Below, in pieces: positions 44,365 through 53,345 of a stretch of 64,000 nucleotides of DNA (the stretch's first letter is position 1; each line of letters starts with the position of its first letter). A model generated the notes under the pieces. That model had not been told where the DNA came from. It saw only the letters and a list, made by a program, of their open reading frames with translations, and ran no database searches. This DNA is from Microbacterium sp. 10M-3C3. Its GTDB lineage: Bacteria; Actinomycetota; Actinomycetes; Actinomycetales; Microbacteriaceae. A program made the position numbers and the translations under genes. Location of the stretch: assembly GCF_003931875.1 (NCBI RefSeq), contig NZ_CP034245.1, positions 434,001-498,000 on the forward strand. The letters are read 5' to 3'.

Positions 44365-45534
44365 ATGGTCGCCAGCTTCGTCTACGACGCCGTCCGCACG
44401 CCGTTCGCGCGGCACGGCAAGGCCTACGCCGACGTCCGGCCCGACGATCTCGCCGCCGTCGTGATGGCCGCCGCCGTCGAGCGCGCGGGCCTGGACCCCG
44501 CCCGCATCGACGACGTGATCTTCGGCGACGCCAACCAGGCCGGCGAGGACAACCGCGACGTGGCGCGCATGGCGCTGCTGCTCGCGGGCTTCCCGACGTC
44601 GGTGCCGGGCGTCACGGTCAACCGCCTGTGCGGCTCGTCGCTCGAGGCCGTCATCCAGGGCTCGCGCGCGATCGAGGCGGGCGACGCCGACATCGTCCTG
44701 GCGGGCGGCGTCGAGTCGATGACCCGTGCGCCCTTCGTGATCGAGAAGAGCCCGCGTCCCTTCCCGGCCGCGAACCAGACGATGTGGAACACGTCGATCG
44801 GCTGGCGCATGGTCAACCCGCGCCTGCCGAAGGAATGGACGATCTCCAACGGCGAGAGCGCGGAGAAGCTCGCCGACATCTACGGCATCACGCGCGAGGA
44901 GCAGGACGCATTCGCTGCCCGCAGCCACCGGCTCGCCGCGGCGGCGTGGGCCGACGGCCGCTTCGACGGCGAGATCGTGCAGGTCGAAGGGCACGAGCTC
45001 GCGCGCGACGAGGGCATCCGCGACGACACGAGCGTCGAGGTGCTCGCCGGGCTCAAGCCCGCGTTCCGCCGCGAGGGCGGCACGGTGACGGCGGGCAACT
45101 CCTCCCCGATCAACGACGGCGCCTCTGCGGTGCTCCTCGCGGGCGAGGGCGTGCTCGAGGGCGAGCCGCTCGCGCGGATCGCCGGGCGCGCGGCGTTCGG
45201 GAACGATCCGGATGTCTTCGGCGTCGCGCCGGTCGAAGCGGCCAACCGGGCTCTCGCCCGCGCCGGGCGCACGTGGGCCGACGTCGACTTCGTCGAGCTC
45301 AACGAGGCGTTCGCGGCGCAGTCGCTCGCATGCCAGAAGCTGTGGACCGAGCTCGACCCCGCGCACCTCAACGAGAACGGCGGTGCGATCGCGATCGGGC
45401 ACCCGCTCGGTGCGTCGGGCGGCCGGGTCATCGGCCGCGCGGCGCACGAGCTCGCCCGGCGCGGCTCGGGCGTCGCGGTCGTCGCGATCTGCATCGGCGT
45501 CGGGCAGGGGCTCGCGGTCGTCCTCGAGCGCTGA
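44365..45534 (+). CDS. pcaF: 3-oxoadipyl-CoA thiolase
   Basis: 389 residues. Thiolase with nucleophilic Cys in VNRLCGSSLEAV, and the C-terminal GHPLGASGG and CIGVGQG motifs (His and second Cys). Cleaves 3-oxoadipyl-CoA to succinyl-CoA and acetyl-CoA. No separate paaJ was found in the paa operons; this enzyme makes the same step and could serve both pathways. Confidence 0.94.
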   Translation: MVASFVYDAVRTPFARHGKAYADVRPDDLAAVVMAAAVERAGLDPARIDDVIFGDANQAGEDNRDVARMALLLAGFPTSVPGVTVNRLCGSSLEAVIQGSRAIEAGDADIVLAGGVESMTRAPFVIEKSPRPFPAANQTMWNTSIGWRMVNPRLPKEWTISNGESAEKLADIYGITREEQDAFAARSHRLAAAAWADGRFDGEIVQVEGHELARDEGIRDDTSVEVLAGLKPAFRREGGTVTAGNSSPINDGASAVLLAGEGVLEGEPLARIAGRAAFGNDPDVFGVAPVEAANRALARAGRTWADVDFVELNEAFAAQSLACQKLWTELDPAHLNENGGAIAIGHPLGASGGRVIGRAAHELARRGSGVAVVAICIGVGQGLAVVLER

Positions 45535-45540
45535 ACGCGT

Positions 45541-45565
45541 CGCGCATCGACCCCGTCGATGCGCG
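45541..45565 (+). terminator. Terminator after pcaF
   Basis: CGCGCATCGAC / GTCGATGCGCG, an 11-bp perfect stem with a 3-base loop, six bases after the pcaF stop. Confidence 0.75.
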
Positions 45566-45657
45566 GATCAGCGATCCCGGCTTCCCCCGCCTCGCCGCGG
45601 AGAGTCCAATGGAGGCGTTCTCGCGATGGCGCGAGGCAGACCTGAGGGGGCCTGACG

Positions 45658-46902
45658 ATGACGTCCGCATCCACCACCACCCACCGCACCCACGGCGCCG
45701 GCACGCTCCAGGGGATCCTGCTGCTCGCCGGCAGCTGCATGCCCGTGCTCGGCTCCGTGCTGATCACCCCCGTGCTGCCCCAGCTGTCCGAGCACTTCGC
45801 CGGCACCCCCGGAGCAGAGGTGCTCGTCCCGATGATCGTCGCGATCCCCGCGCTGTTCATCGCGCTCATGGCGCCGTTCGCGGGCCAGATCGTCGACCGC
45901 GTCGGGCGCAAGACGCTGGTGATCGTCGCGATGTTCGCGTACGCGCTGGTGGGCACCGCTCCCGCCTGGATGGAGGGGCTCACCGAGATCCTCGTGAGCC
46001 GTGTGCTGGTGGGCATCTGCGAGGCGGCCATCATGACGGTGTGCACGGCGCTGATCGTCGACTACTTCCAGGGACAGCGGCGCAACCGCTACCTCGCGGC
46101 GCAGACGGTGACGACGACGCTCGCGGCCACCGTGTTCATCGCCCTGGGCGGTGCGCTGGGTGCGGGTGGATGGCACACGCCGTTCTGGGTCTACGCGATC
46201 AGCGTGCTCATCGCGATCCCCATGATCTTCGTGCTGTGGGAGCCGCGGTCGGCGGCGGGGGCGCGCGCGGCCGAGTCGGCCGAACGCACTCCGATCCCGT
46301 GGCGTCGCATCGGCGTGCGCCTGCTCGTCGGCGTCTTCGCGGGCTTCACGTTCTACGTCATCATCATCGAGGTCAGCTATCTCGTGGTGGGCGCCGGCGT
46401 GGCCGCGACCGACACCGCCGTGATCGGGGCGGTCGCCGCGGTGGCGTCCCTGGCGACCGCGATCGGCGGCATCCTCTTCGCCCGTCTCGTGCGCCGCATC
46501 GACCTGCGCCTGATCCCCGTCGCCTTCGCCCTCCAGGCGGTCGGCATGATCGTCATCTGGATCGTCCCGGCGGTGCCGGGGGTCGTCGCCGGCGCGATCA
46601 TCGCGTCCTTCGGCTCCGGTCTGCTCCTTCCCTCCATGTTGCGCTGGATCGTGGCGACGACCGTGTTCGCCGAGCGCGGGCGGGTCACGGGGCTGTGGAC
46701 CGCGGCGTTCTTCCTCGGGCAGTTCCTCACCCCGATCCTCGTCGGCGCGGTCGCGGCCGCCGTGGGCGCCCTGCCCGCGGCGGTGGGCGTCATCGGGATC
46801 GCGGCCGCGATCGTCGCCGTGGCGACCGGCTTCGCGCTGGGCGGGGCCCGGGCGGATGCGGCGGCGCAGACGCCGGCGGACGTCGACGTCGTCCCGTCCT
46901 GA
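45658..46902 (+). CDS. MFS transporter
   Basis: 414 residues, about 12 transmembrane helices: ILLLAGSCMPVLGSVLITPVLPQLSEHF at helix 1 and the MFS loop GQIVDRVGRKTL. Position right after the pca genes suggests aromatic acid or intermediate transport, but it is separated from pcaF by a terminator and a 123-bp gap, so the link is weak. The C-terminus is a short hydrophilic tail. A strong hairpin follows. Confidence 0.8.
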   Translation: MTSASTTTHRTHGAGTLQGILLLAGSCMPVLGSVLITPVLPQLSEHFAGTPGAEVLVPMIVAIPALFIALMAPFAGQIVDRVGRKTLVIVAMFAYALVGTAPAWMEGLTEILVSRVLVGICEAAIMTVCTALIVDYFQGQRRNRYLAAQTVTTTLAATVFIALGGALGAGGWHTPFWVYAISVLIAIPMIFVLWEPRSAAGARAAESAERTPIPWRRIGVRLLVGVFAGFTFYVIIIEVSYLVVGAGVAATDTAVIGAVAAVASLATAIGGILFARLVRRIDLRLIPVAFALQAVGMIVIWIVPAVPGVVAGAIIASFGSGLLLPSMLRWIVATTVFAERGRVTGLWTAAFFLGQFLTPILVGAVAAAVGALPAAVGVIGIAAAIVAVATGFALGGARADAAAQTPADVDVVPS

Positions 46903-46919
46903 GCCGGGCTTGGCTGCCC

Positions 46920-46961
46920 ATCCGCCGGAATGCGACGAGCTTCTGTCGCATTCCGGCGGAT
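46920..46961 (+). terminator. Terminator after the MFS gene
   Basis: ATCCGCCGGAATGCGAC / GTCGCATTCCGGCGGAT, a perfect 17-bp stem with an 8-base loop, 17 bp after the MFS stop. Confidence 0.8.
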
Positions 46962-46965
46962 ACGC

Positions 46966-46971
46966 TAGACT
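46966..46971 (+). promoter_or_regulatory. Putative -10 box of the fused C-deglycosidase gene
   Basis: TAGACT lies 50 bp upstream of the ATG at 47022, just after the preceding terminator; a suitable -35 would overlap the hairpin. No operator-like palindrome was recognised here. Confidence 0.35.
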
Positions 46972-47021
46972 CGGGCGCGACGCGGCTCTCCGCCGCGCAC
47001 CGCACCAGAGAGCGAGCGACG

Positions 47022-48323
47022 ATGCTTCTCGAAAGAGACCTCATCCAGTCCGTCGGATTCCGCAACGTCCGCGAGGGCGGTGAGATCACCGGCTTCCAGT
47101 TCCGCGTGCGGATGCCGTCGTACCGCGGCATGGCAGCGTCCCTCATCGACGGCATCGGCGTGCGCATCCCGGGCCTCGTCGACGTCGCGCCCGACGTCCC
47201 GCGGTGGACGCTGCAGGGCGCGCAGTACACCCTGCAGCAGCTGTGGGACTCCGACGGCGTGCGCTGGCCGCTCGAGGACGCCGCGATCATCACCGTGCCG
47301 CTGCCCGGGGGCCTTCCCGACGGCATCCACGAGCTGTCCATCGACCTGCGGCTGCGGATGTCGTACATCCCGCAGGAGCACCAGCCGAGCCGCTACGAGG
47401 TCACCAAGCTCGTGACCCTCGCGCCCGAGGCCGAGGGCGCGCCCTTCCGCTACGGCGTGTCGCTCTACAGCTACATGACCGACTACGGCACCGTCATGGA
47501 CCTCGAGACGGCGCTGCGCTCGATCGCCGACCTCGGCGCCACGGGTGTCGAGATCCTCGGCGAGGGCCACGTGCCCAACTACCCGAACCCGCCGCAGGAG
47601 TGGGTCGACGAGTGGTTCGCGCTGCTGGAGAAGTACGGTCTCGAGCCGACCAACTTCGGCTCATGGATCGACACCCGCCTGCACTCCAGCGGCGAGAACG
47701 CGCGCGACATGACCGTCGAGGAGGGCGCCGCGGCGCTCCAGCGCGACCTGCGTCTGGCCAAGCGCCTGGGCTTCCGCTTCGTGCGTCCGAAGATCGGCGT
47801 CGTCTCGAGCGACCTCATCCCGCACCCGATCTGGACCGAGGTCGTCGAGGCGTCCCTGCCGCTCGCTGAGGAGCTCGACGTCGTCATCTGCCCCGAGATC
47901 CACTCGCCCACGCCGATCAAGCACGAGGTCGTCGACGACTACATCGCGCTGATCACGCGCACCGGCACGAAGCACTTCGGGCTGCTGCTGGACACCGGCA
48001 TCTTCCAGGACCGGCCCATCCCGCTCAAGCCCGGCGAGCTGCCCGGCCGTCGACCCGCCTTCCTCGACGGCATCCACGTCGACCCCGCCGACGTCTTCGA
48101 CGTGATCGATCACGTCGTGTTCATCCAGGCGAAGTTCCACGACATCGACGACGAGCTGGTCGACCAGCAGATCCCGTGGGAGCCGGTGCTGAAGGCGCTC
48201 AAGGAGGCCGGCTACACCGGATACCTGTCGAGCGAATACGAGGGGGAGCGCATCCCGTGGCGCTCGATCGAGCAGGTGCGCCGCCAGCACTCGCTCATGA
48301 GGCAGATCGCCGACCGGATCTGA
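47022..48323 (+). CDS. Fused C-glycoside deglycosidase-like protein (DUF6379 beta domain plus TIM-barrel alpha domain), Gln-ligand variant
   Basis: 433 residues. Residues 1-135 are a DUF6379/C-deglycosidase beta-subunit-like beta-sandwich (FRNVREGGEITGFQFRVRMPSYRGMAAS); residues 145-433 are an AP-endonuclease-2/sugar-isomerase TIM barrel (FRYGVSLYSYMTDYGTVMDLETALRSIADLGATGVEI). Expected metal ligands are Glu in CPEIHSP, Asp in LLLDTG, Gln in FIQAKF where paralogues have His (HVHAKF), and Glu in SSEYEGE. In this family the enzyme cleaves the C-C bond of 3-keto C-glycosides. The substrate may differ from the paralogues. Ends 12 bases before the next fused gene. Confidence 0.75.
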   Translation: MLLERDLIQSVGFRNVREGGEITGFQFRVRMPSYRGMAASLIDGIGVRIPGLVDVAPDVPRWTLQGAQYTLQQLWDSDGVRWPLEDAAIITVPLPGGLPDGIHELSIDLRLRMSYIPQEHQPSRYEVTKLVTLAPEAEGAPFRYGVSLYSYMTDYGTVMDLETALRSIADLGATGVEILGEGHVPNYPNPPQEWVDEWFALLEKYGLEPTNFGSWIDTRLHSSGENARDMTVEEGAAALQRDLRLAKRLGFRFVRPKIGVVSSDLIPHPIWTEVVEASLPLAEELDVVICPEIHSPTPIKHEVVDDYIALITRTGTKHFGLLLDTGIFQDRPIPLKPGELPGRRPAFLDGIHVDPADVFDVIDHVVFIQAKFHDIDDELVDQQIPWEPVLKALKEAGYTGYLSSEYEGERIPWRSIEQVRRQHSLMRQIADRI

Positions 48324-48335
48324 GGAGAGACGCGC

Positions 48336-49814
48336 ATGTCCAACGGACTCCTCCACGACGACAGCCTCCGGCCCCACCCGGACGGGCTCGCGCTGCGGCT
48401 GACGATCCCGTGGTACCGCAGCCTGTGGCTGTCGTCGGTCACGAGCCTCGAGCTCACCCTCGACGGCGCCCCCGTGCCCGCCGACGACATCCGCTTCGAG
48501 CACCGCGGCAGCAGGTACCGCCTCGACGAGCTGCCCGCGCAGAGCGAGACGCTGTGGTTCCTGCAGGAGCATCCGCTGCTGATCGTCCGCCGTCCGGCCC
48601 CCGCGGTCCTCGGCGAGACGCACGACGTGGTGCTTCACGGCGTGCTGCGCCTGCCGTACATGCAGATCGCGCCCGGCGCCGACGGCGGCCCCGGGATGTA
48701 CGTCCCGAACGTCGTGCACGACGTCCGCTCGCTGACGGTCGTCGACGCGGATGCGCCGGCGCCGGTGCTCGTCCGCGATGTGCCGCCGCCGCCCGCCGCC
48801 TCCGACGAGGATCCGTTCCGCCTCGGCCTGACGCTGTACTCGGCGAGCGCCGAGTTCCGCGCCGGCTGGTTCGACTTCGACGGCCTCCTCGACCGCGTCG
48901 CCGAGCTCGGCATCGGCCCCGGCATCGAGATCGTCGCCTCGCAGATGGTGCCCACCTACCCCGTGGTCACCGACGACTTCGTCCGCCTGTGGCGCGAGGC
49001 GTTCGACCGGCACGGCTTCGTCGCGAGCTCGTTCGGGGCGAACCTCGACATGGGTCGCCGCCGCGACCGCGACATGACGCCCGACGAGGAGTTCGCCTTC
49101 AGCGAGCTGATGTTCCGCGGCGCGAAGCAGCTCGGATTCCCGCTCGTGCGCATCCAGAGCGCCAAGCCCGACCTGCTGCGGCGGCTGCTGCCGATCGCCG
49201 AGGAGCTCGAGCTGAAGCTGGCGTACGAGATCCACGCCCCGCTCGGCCCCAACGCCGAGCCGATCCTGAAGGTGCGCGAGACCTACGCGGAGCTGGACTC
49301 GCCGCTCCTCGGCTTCGTTGCCGACTTCTCCTCGACGATGCACGCCATGTCGCCGACGCTGCTGCGCGCCGTGCGACGCGCGGGACTCGACGACGAGGCC
49401 GTCGACACGTTGCAGCGCATCTGGGCGACCGACGCGACGATGCAGGAGCGCCAGCAGGAGTTCCTCGGCTACCTGCGCGGCCGCGACTTCGACCCCGGCC
49501 GCCTGGGCGCGTTCGCGCACCTGTCCTTCAACATGCACGGCCACGTCGATTCGCGCGAGTGGGCCGACATCATGCCCCAGATCCTCCACGTGCACGCGAA
49601 GTTCTACGACATCGACGAGAACGGGCGGGAGCCGGCGATCGACTACCCCGAACTGGTGCGGGTGTTCGTCGACGGCGGCTACCGCGGATTCTGGTCGAGC
49701 GAGTGGGAGGGGCACGCCTTCGCCGAGCTCGGCGAGGTCGACCCGCTCCTGCTCGTGCGCCGGCAGCACGACCTCATCCGCGCCGCGATGCGCGGAATGC
49801 GCCGGCCCGCCTGA
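48336..49814 (+). CDS. Fused C-glycoside deglycosidase-like protein (beta-alpha fusion)
   Basis: 492 residues. Residues 1-140 (GLALRLTIPWYRSLWLSSV, GVLRLPYMQIAPGADGGPGMYV) closely match the small protein at 60032. Residues 160-492 (LGLTLYSASAEFRAGWFDF, GANLDMGRRRDRDMTPDEE, FVADFSSTMHAMSPTLLRAV, HVHAKFYDIDENGREPAID, SSEWEGHAFAELGE) closely match the protein at 58175. An Ala/Pro-rich linker at about 148-158 joins them. Metal ligands Glu, Asp, His, Glu are all present. Probably cleaves a 3-keto C-glycoside as a self-contained alpha/beta enzyme. Confidence 0.8.
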   Translation: MSNGLLHDDSLRPHPDGLALRLTIPWYRSLWLSSVTSLELTLDGAPVPADDIRFEHRGSRYRLDELPAQSETLWFLQEHPLLIVRRPAPAVLGETHDVVLHGVLRLPYMQIAPGADGGPGMYVPNVVHDVRSLTVVDADAPAPVLVRDVPPPPAASDEDPFRLGLTLYSASAEFRAGWFDFDGLLDRVAELGIGPGIEIVASQMVPTYPVVTDDFVRLWREAFDRHGFVASSFGANLDMGRRRDRDMTPDEEFAFSELMFRGAKQLGFPLVRIQSAKPDLLRRLLPIAEELELKLAYEIHAPLGPNAEPILKVRETYAELDSPLLGFVADFSSTMHAMSPTLLRAVRRAGLDDEAVDTLQRIWATDATMQERQQEFLGYLRGRDFDPGRLGAFAHLSFNMHGHVDSREWADIMPQILHVHAKFYDIDENGREPAIDYPELVRVFVDGGYRGFWSSEWEGHAFAELGEVDPLLLVRRQHDLIRAAMRGMRRPA

Positions 49815-49815
49815 C

Positions 49816-50754
49816 TCAGTCGGCGTGGAGCCCCTCGTCGACGATGCGCCCGGCCTCGGCGAAGAGGTCGCGCATCCACGCGTGCTCGGGATCCTGGCTG
49901 TGGACCGGATGCCACCACAGCGCATTGACGAGCGGTGTCGCCGCGAATGGGAGCGACACCGCTCGGATACCGCCGATCCTCAGCGCGGTGGGGAGCATCG
50001 CGCTCTGGATGAGCCCGATCCGGTCGGTGCCGGTGATGAAGTGCGGCATCGACAGGAAGCTCTCGACGACCACGTCGACGTGCGGTTCGATGCCGAGCTG
50101 CTGGATCTGCCGGCTCACCGAGGTGAACGCCGTCCGCGAGGCGTAGTTGGTCACGAACGGCAGGCGACCGAGGTCCTCCATCGTGAGCGTGTCGCCCACG
50201 GTCGCGTTGTCCTCGGCGACGAGCGCCACCCATTCGTCGGTCCACAGGTCCTGGTACGGCAGATCGGCGAGGAAGCCGTGGGGGATGATCATGCCGTCCA
50301 CCGCCCGCAGGCGGTTCGCCGCGTCGTCGACGACGAGGGGGTTGTGCAGGAGGAAGCGGAACCGCACGCCCTCGGCGCGCTCTGCGGCCAGCTGCGCGAC
50401 CACCTTGCCGACGGTCGCGAACCCGTAGTCGGAGCCGTAGACGGAGAACTCGCGCGTGGACTGCGTCGGCGTCCACGTCGCCTGACTCTCGAACACGCGG
50501 CGTGCGGCCTCCAGCGCCGTCGTGGTGTGCTCGGTCAGGCGGATGGCGAAGGGCGTGAGCTCGTACGTGTTGCCGCGACGCGCCAGGATCTGATCGCCGA
50601 AGTGCACGCGCAGACGCGCGAGCGACGCGCTCAGGGCCGGCTGGCTGAGGTGGAGGCGCTCGGCGGCGCGCGTGACGCTGCGCTCGGTGAGCAGGGCGTC
50701 AAGCGACACGAGGAGGTTCAGATCCAGCCGGGAGAGCAGGAGATGATCGGTCAC
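49816..50754 (-). CDS. LysR family regulator of the C-glycoside genes (inferred)
   Basis: 312 residues. Helix-turn-helix: RLDLNLLVSLDALLTERSVTRAAERLHLSQPALSASLARLRVHFGDQILARRGNTYELTPFA, the NodD/NahR-like subgroup of LysR, followed by a periplasmic-binding-like domain. The GTG at 50754 gives the standard LysR length; GGAGG is 11 bases upstream. Divergent from the ABC-transporter operon at 50995 across 240 bp holding a strong ATGTGT/ACACAT dyad. Convergent with the fused deglycosidase (1-bp gap). NahR-type regulators respond to aromatic compounds, which would fit induction by an aglycone. Confidence 0.85.
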   Translation of the reverse strand: MTDHLLLSRLDLNLLVSLDALLTERSVTRAAERLHLSQPALSASLARLRVHFGDQILARRGNTYELTPFAIRLTEHTTTALEAARRVFESQATWTPTQSTREFSVYGSDYGFATVGKVVAQLAAERAEGVRFRFLLHNPLVVDDAANRLRAVDGMIIPHGFLADLPYQDLWTDEWVALVAEDNATVGDTLTMEDLGRLPFVTNYASRTAFTSVSRQIQQLGIEPHVDVVVESFLSMPHFITGTDRIGLIQSAMLPTALRIGGIRAVSLPFAATPLVNALWWHPVHSQDPEHAWMRDLFAEAGRIVDEGLHAD

Positions 50755-50905
50755 GTCGGTGTGATCCTCCGGGAGCAGGCGTTCGGGTCGTGCCAGTTTA
50801 TCGCTCCCGTGGATGCGGCGCCCAGGCAGCATCGCTGACGTCGATGCGCAGACCCCGCTGCCGAAGGCGCACCATCCGGGCTTATGTCGACTATCGCGAA
50901 AACTA

Positions 50906-50924
50906 ATGTGTGATTTCGACACAT
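50906..50924. promoter_or_regulatory. LysR-type operator upstream of the ABC transporter
   Basis: ATGTGTGATTTCGACACAT: 6-bp perfect inverted arms with 7-bp centre, fitting LysR dyads. It lies 71 bp before the binding-protein start. A related site (TTCGACAT core) precedes the beta-subunit operon at 56563-56583. Confidence 0.6.
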
Positions 50925-50994
50925 CTCGGTCAGGATGTGTACACAGCACATCGCCACGAAGGCGATAGCGACGACGAAGTCAGAAAGGCTGGAC

Positions 50995-52293
50995 ATGGCA
51001 CAGCACCGACACACGGCGCTCCGCCGGAGCGCGATCATCGCGCTGCCGCTCGCGGGCGCGATGATCTTCGCCGGATGCAGCGGCTCCGGGGGCGACTCCG
51101 GCGGCTCCGGCGACGGCGGCTCGAGCGAACTCACCTTCACGTTCGCGACCTCCAACAACCTCGAGAGCCCGTACCAGACGCTCGCCGACGAGTACATGAA
51201 GGCGAACCCCGACGTCAAGATCACGACCAACCCGACCCCGAACGACAAGTACGGCGAGACGATCCGCACGCAGCTGCAGGCCGGCAACGCCTCGGACGTC
51301 ATCCAGACCACGCCCGGCTCGGGCGACGCGCGCGGCATCATCCCGCTCGCCGAGGCCGGCTTCCTCGAGCCGCTCGGCGACACCGCCACCGGCCTCATCA
51401 TCCCCGGCAGCGAGTCGGTCTACACCGTCGACGACAAGGTCTACGGCCAGCCGCTGGACTTCACGATCGGCGCGATCGTCGCGAGCCTCGGCACCGCGAA
51501 GATGAACGGCATCGACACGTTCCCGACCACGATGGACGAGATGTACGACATCTGCGGCCAGCTCAAGGACCAGGGCAAGTCGCTGCTCGCGCTCGCCGGT
51601 GCCGCCGGGCCCAACGTGGGGCTGACGATCCAGGGCATCGCCGCGACGCGCGTCTACGCCGAGGACCCCGACTGGAACAAGAAGCGCGCCGACGGCGACA
51701 CGACCTTCGCCGACAGCGACGGCTGGAAGGACGCGCTGCAGACGTTCAAGGACCTCAACGACAACGGCTGCTTCCAGGCCGGCGCCGAGGGCGGCGGGTT
51801 CGACGCCATCACGAACGGCCTCGCCCAGGGAACGTCCGTGGGCAGCTTCATCCCGTCGGGTGCCGCGGTGGAGATCTCCAAGGCCGCGCCGCCGGAGGCC
51901 GACTTCGCCGTCGAGCCGTTCCCGTCCGAGTCGGGCGACGAGGTCATCCTCGGCAGCTCGAACTACACCCTCTCGATCAACGCCAAGGCGAAGAACAAGG
52001 ACGCAGCGAACGCGTTCCTGGAGTGGATGGCCGAGCCCGAGACGCAGCAGCGGTACTACGAGCTCTCCGGTGAGCTGCCCGTGTCGGCCTTCGAGACGCT
52101 CGATCTGACCGACACGATCTACGAGCCGGTCGCCGACCTGCTCAAGGAGAAGAAGTACACCCCGCTGCCGAACAACCTGTGGCCGAACCCCTCGGTGTAC
52201 GAGGCGCTGCAGACCGGCGGTCAGGGCCTGCTGACGGGTCAGACCACGATCGACCAGGTGCTCCAGAGCATGGACGCGGCCTGGGATCAGTGA
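50995..52293 (+). CDS. ABC transporter sugar/glycoside-binding lipoprotein (family 1 extracellular solute-binding)
   Basis: 432 residues. Lipoprotein signal peptide: basic N-terminus, hydrophobic SAIIALPLAGAMIFAGC with lipobox Cys28, then a Gly/Ser-rich tether. The mature part (FATSNNLESPYQTLADEYMKANPDVKITTNPTPNDKYGETIRTQL) is a type 1 extracellular solute-binding protein of carbohydrate importers. AGAAAGG before the ATG; an earlier ATG at 50935 would spoil the signal peptide. Probable ligand: a glycoside whose sugar is later oxidised and removed. No ATPase gene is present; such systems often use a shared MsmX/MsiK-type ATPase. Confidence 0.9.
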   Translation: MAQHRHTALRRSAIIALPLAGAMIFAGCSGSGGDSGGSGDGGSSELTFTFATSNNLESPYQTLADEYMKANPDVKITTNPTPNDKYGETIRTQLQAGNASDVIQTTPGSGDARGIIPLAEAGFLEPLGDTATGLIIPGSESVYTVDDKVYGQPLDFTIGAIVASLGTAKMNGIDTFPTTMDEMYDICGQLKDQGKSLLALAGAAGPNVGLTIQGIAATRVYAEDPDWNKKRADGDTTFADSDGWKDALQTFKDLNDNGCFQAGAEGGGFDAITNGLAQGTSVGSFIPSGAAVEISKAAPPEADFAVEPFPSESGDEVILGSSNYTLSINAKAKNKDAANAFLEWMAEPETQQRYYELSGELPVSAFETLDLTDTIYEPVADLLKEKKYTPLPNNLWPNPSVYEALQTGGQGLLTGQTTIDQVLQSMDAAWDQ

Positions 52294-52299
52294 TCCGCG

Positions 52300-52333
52300 C
52301 CGCCGCCCGGGGGCTCGCGCTCCCGGGCGGCGG
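52300..52333 (+). promoter_or_regulatory. Intercistronic stem-loop between binding protein and permeases
   Basis: CCGCCGCCCGGG / CCCGGGCGGCGG, a perfect 12-bp stem with a 10-base loop right after the binding-protein stop. Such stem-loops reduce read-through and keep the binding protein in excess over the permeases. Confidence 0.7.
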
Positions 52334-52372
52334 TCTCCACCGACTCTCCGACGATGACGTGACGAGGACGAC

Positions 52373-53344
52373 ATGAGCACCACCTTCCGCGCCGGCTCCG
52401 TGGCCGCAACCGAGACCGAACGCGTCGTCCTGCCGGGGAGGAACGGCCGGCGCCGCGTGCCGAGCCCGCGGCGTCCCGGTCTGATGAAGTTCGGCTACTG
52501 GTGGTGGGCGCTGCCGGGCATCGTCTTCGTCATCGGCATCCACTACGTCGCGACCTCGATCGGCGGCTTTTTCGCCTTCACGAACTGGACTGGCATCGGC
52601 GCCTTCGAGATCATCGGTCTCGACAACTTCGTCCGCATCTTCCAGGACCCCACCAAGCTCGGCGCCCTCTACAACACCCTCTTCCTGGCCTTCGGCTCGG
52701 TCATCCTCAGCAACATCGCGGGTCTCGCGATCGCACTCGGCCTGAACCGCGGGCTCAAGACCCGCTACGCGCTGCGCGTCCTGTTCTTCATGCCGGTCGT
52801 GCTGAGCCCGCTGGCCACGTCGTACATCTGGAAGTTCATCTTCGACTTCAACGGCCCCCTGAACCTCGTTCTGCGCGCGGTCGGTCTCGGCGAGTTCGCC
52901 AAGCCCTGGGTCGCCGACCCGACGTGGGCGATCTGGACGGTCCTGGTCGTGCTCGTGTGGCAGAACACCGGCTTCGCGATGGTCATCTACATGGCCGGCC
53001 TCGCCGCGGTGCCCGTCGAGATCGAGGAGGCCGCCGCGATCGACGGCGCGAACCTGTGGCAGCGCTTCTGGCACGTGACCCTGCCGTCGATCCGCCCCGC
53101 CGTGGCGATCGCCACCACCCTCGGCCTCGTCAACGGCCTCCGCGTCTTCGACCAGATCATGGCCCTCACCGGCGGAGGACCCGCCGGGGCGACGGAGAAC
53201 CTCGCCACGCAGGTGTACAAGCAGTCCTTCGCGCTCGGCAACTTCGGCTACGGCGCCGCTCTCGCGCTGCTGCTGACCGTCATCATCCTCGTCTTCGCCG
53301 TCATCCAGCAGCGCGTCTCCGGCGGCCGCGCACAGGAGTCCTGA
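52373..53344 (+). CDS. Sugar ABC transporter permease (MalF/UgpA type)
   Basis: 323 residues, six to seven membrane helices. N-terminal cytoplasmic 40 residues, then WWWALPGIVFVIGIHYVATSIGGFFAFTNW. The EAA loop EEAAAIDGANLWQRFWHVTLPSIRP contacts the ATPase. Pairs with the next permease (1-bp gap). Starts 80 bp after the binding-protein gene. Confidence 0.92.
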   Translation: MSTTFRAGSVAATETERVVLPGRNGRRRVPSPRRPGLMKFGYWWWALPGIVFVIGIHYVATSIGGFFAFTNWTGIGAFEIIGLDNFVRIFQDPTKLGALYNTLFLAFGSVILSNIAGLAIALGLNRGLKTRYALRVLFFMPVVLSPLATSYIWKFIFDFNGPLNLVLRAVGLGEFAKPWVADPTWAIWTVLVVLVWQNTGFAMVIYMAGLAAVPVEIEEAAAIDGANLWQRFWHVTLPSIRPAVAIATTLGLVNGLRVFDQIMALTGGGPAGATENLATQVYKQSFALGNFGYGAALALLLTVIILVFAVIQQRVSGGRAQES

Positions 53345-53345
53345 C

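Noticed and set aside
45601..45660. Small leader frame before the MFS gene at 45658
   Set aside because: It is not preceded by a ribosome site and runs out of frame into the MFS gene; no support.
50935..50994. Upstream ATG as start of the ABC binding protein
   Set aside because: It would add 20 hydrophilic residues before the lipoprotein signal peptide, and the best ribosome site (AGAAAGG) precedes the ATG at 50995.
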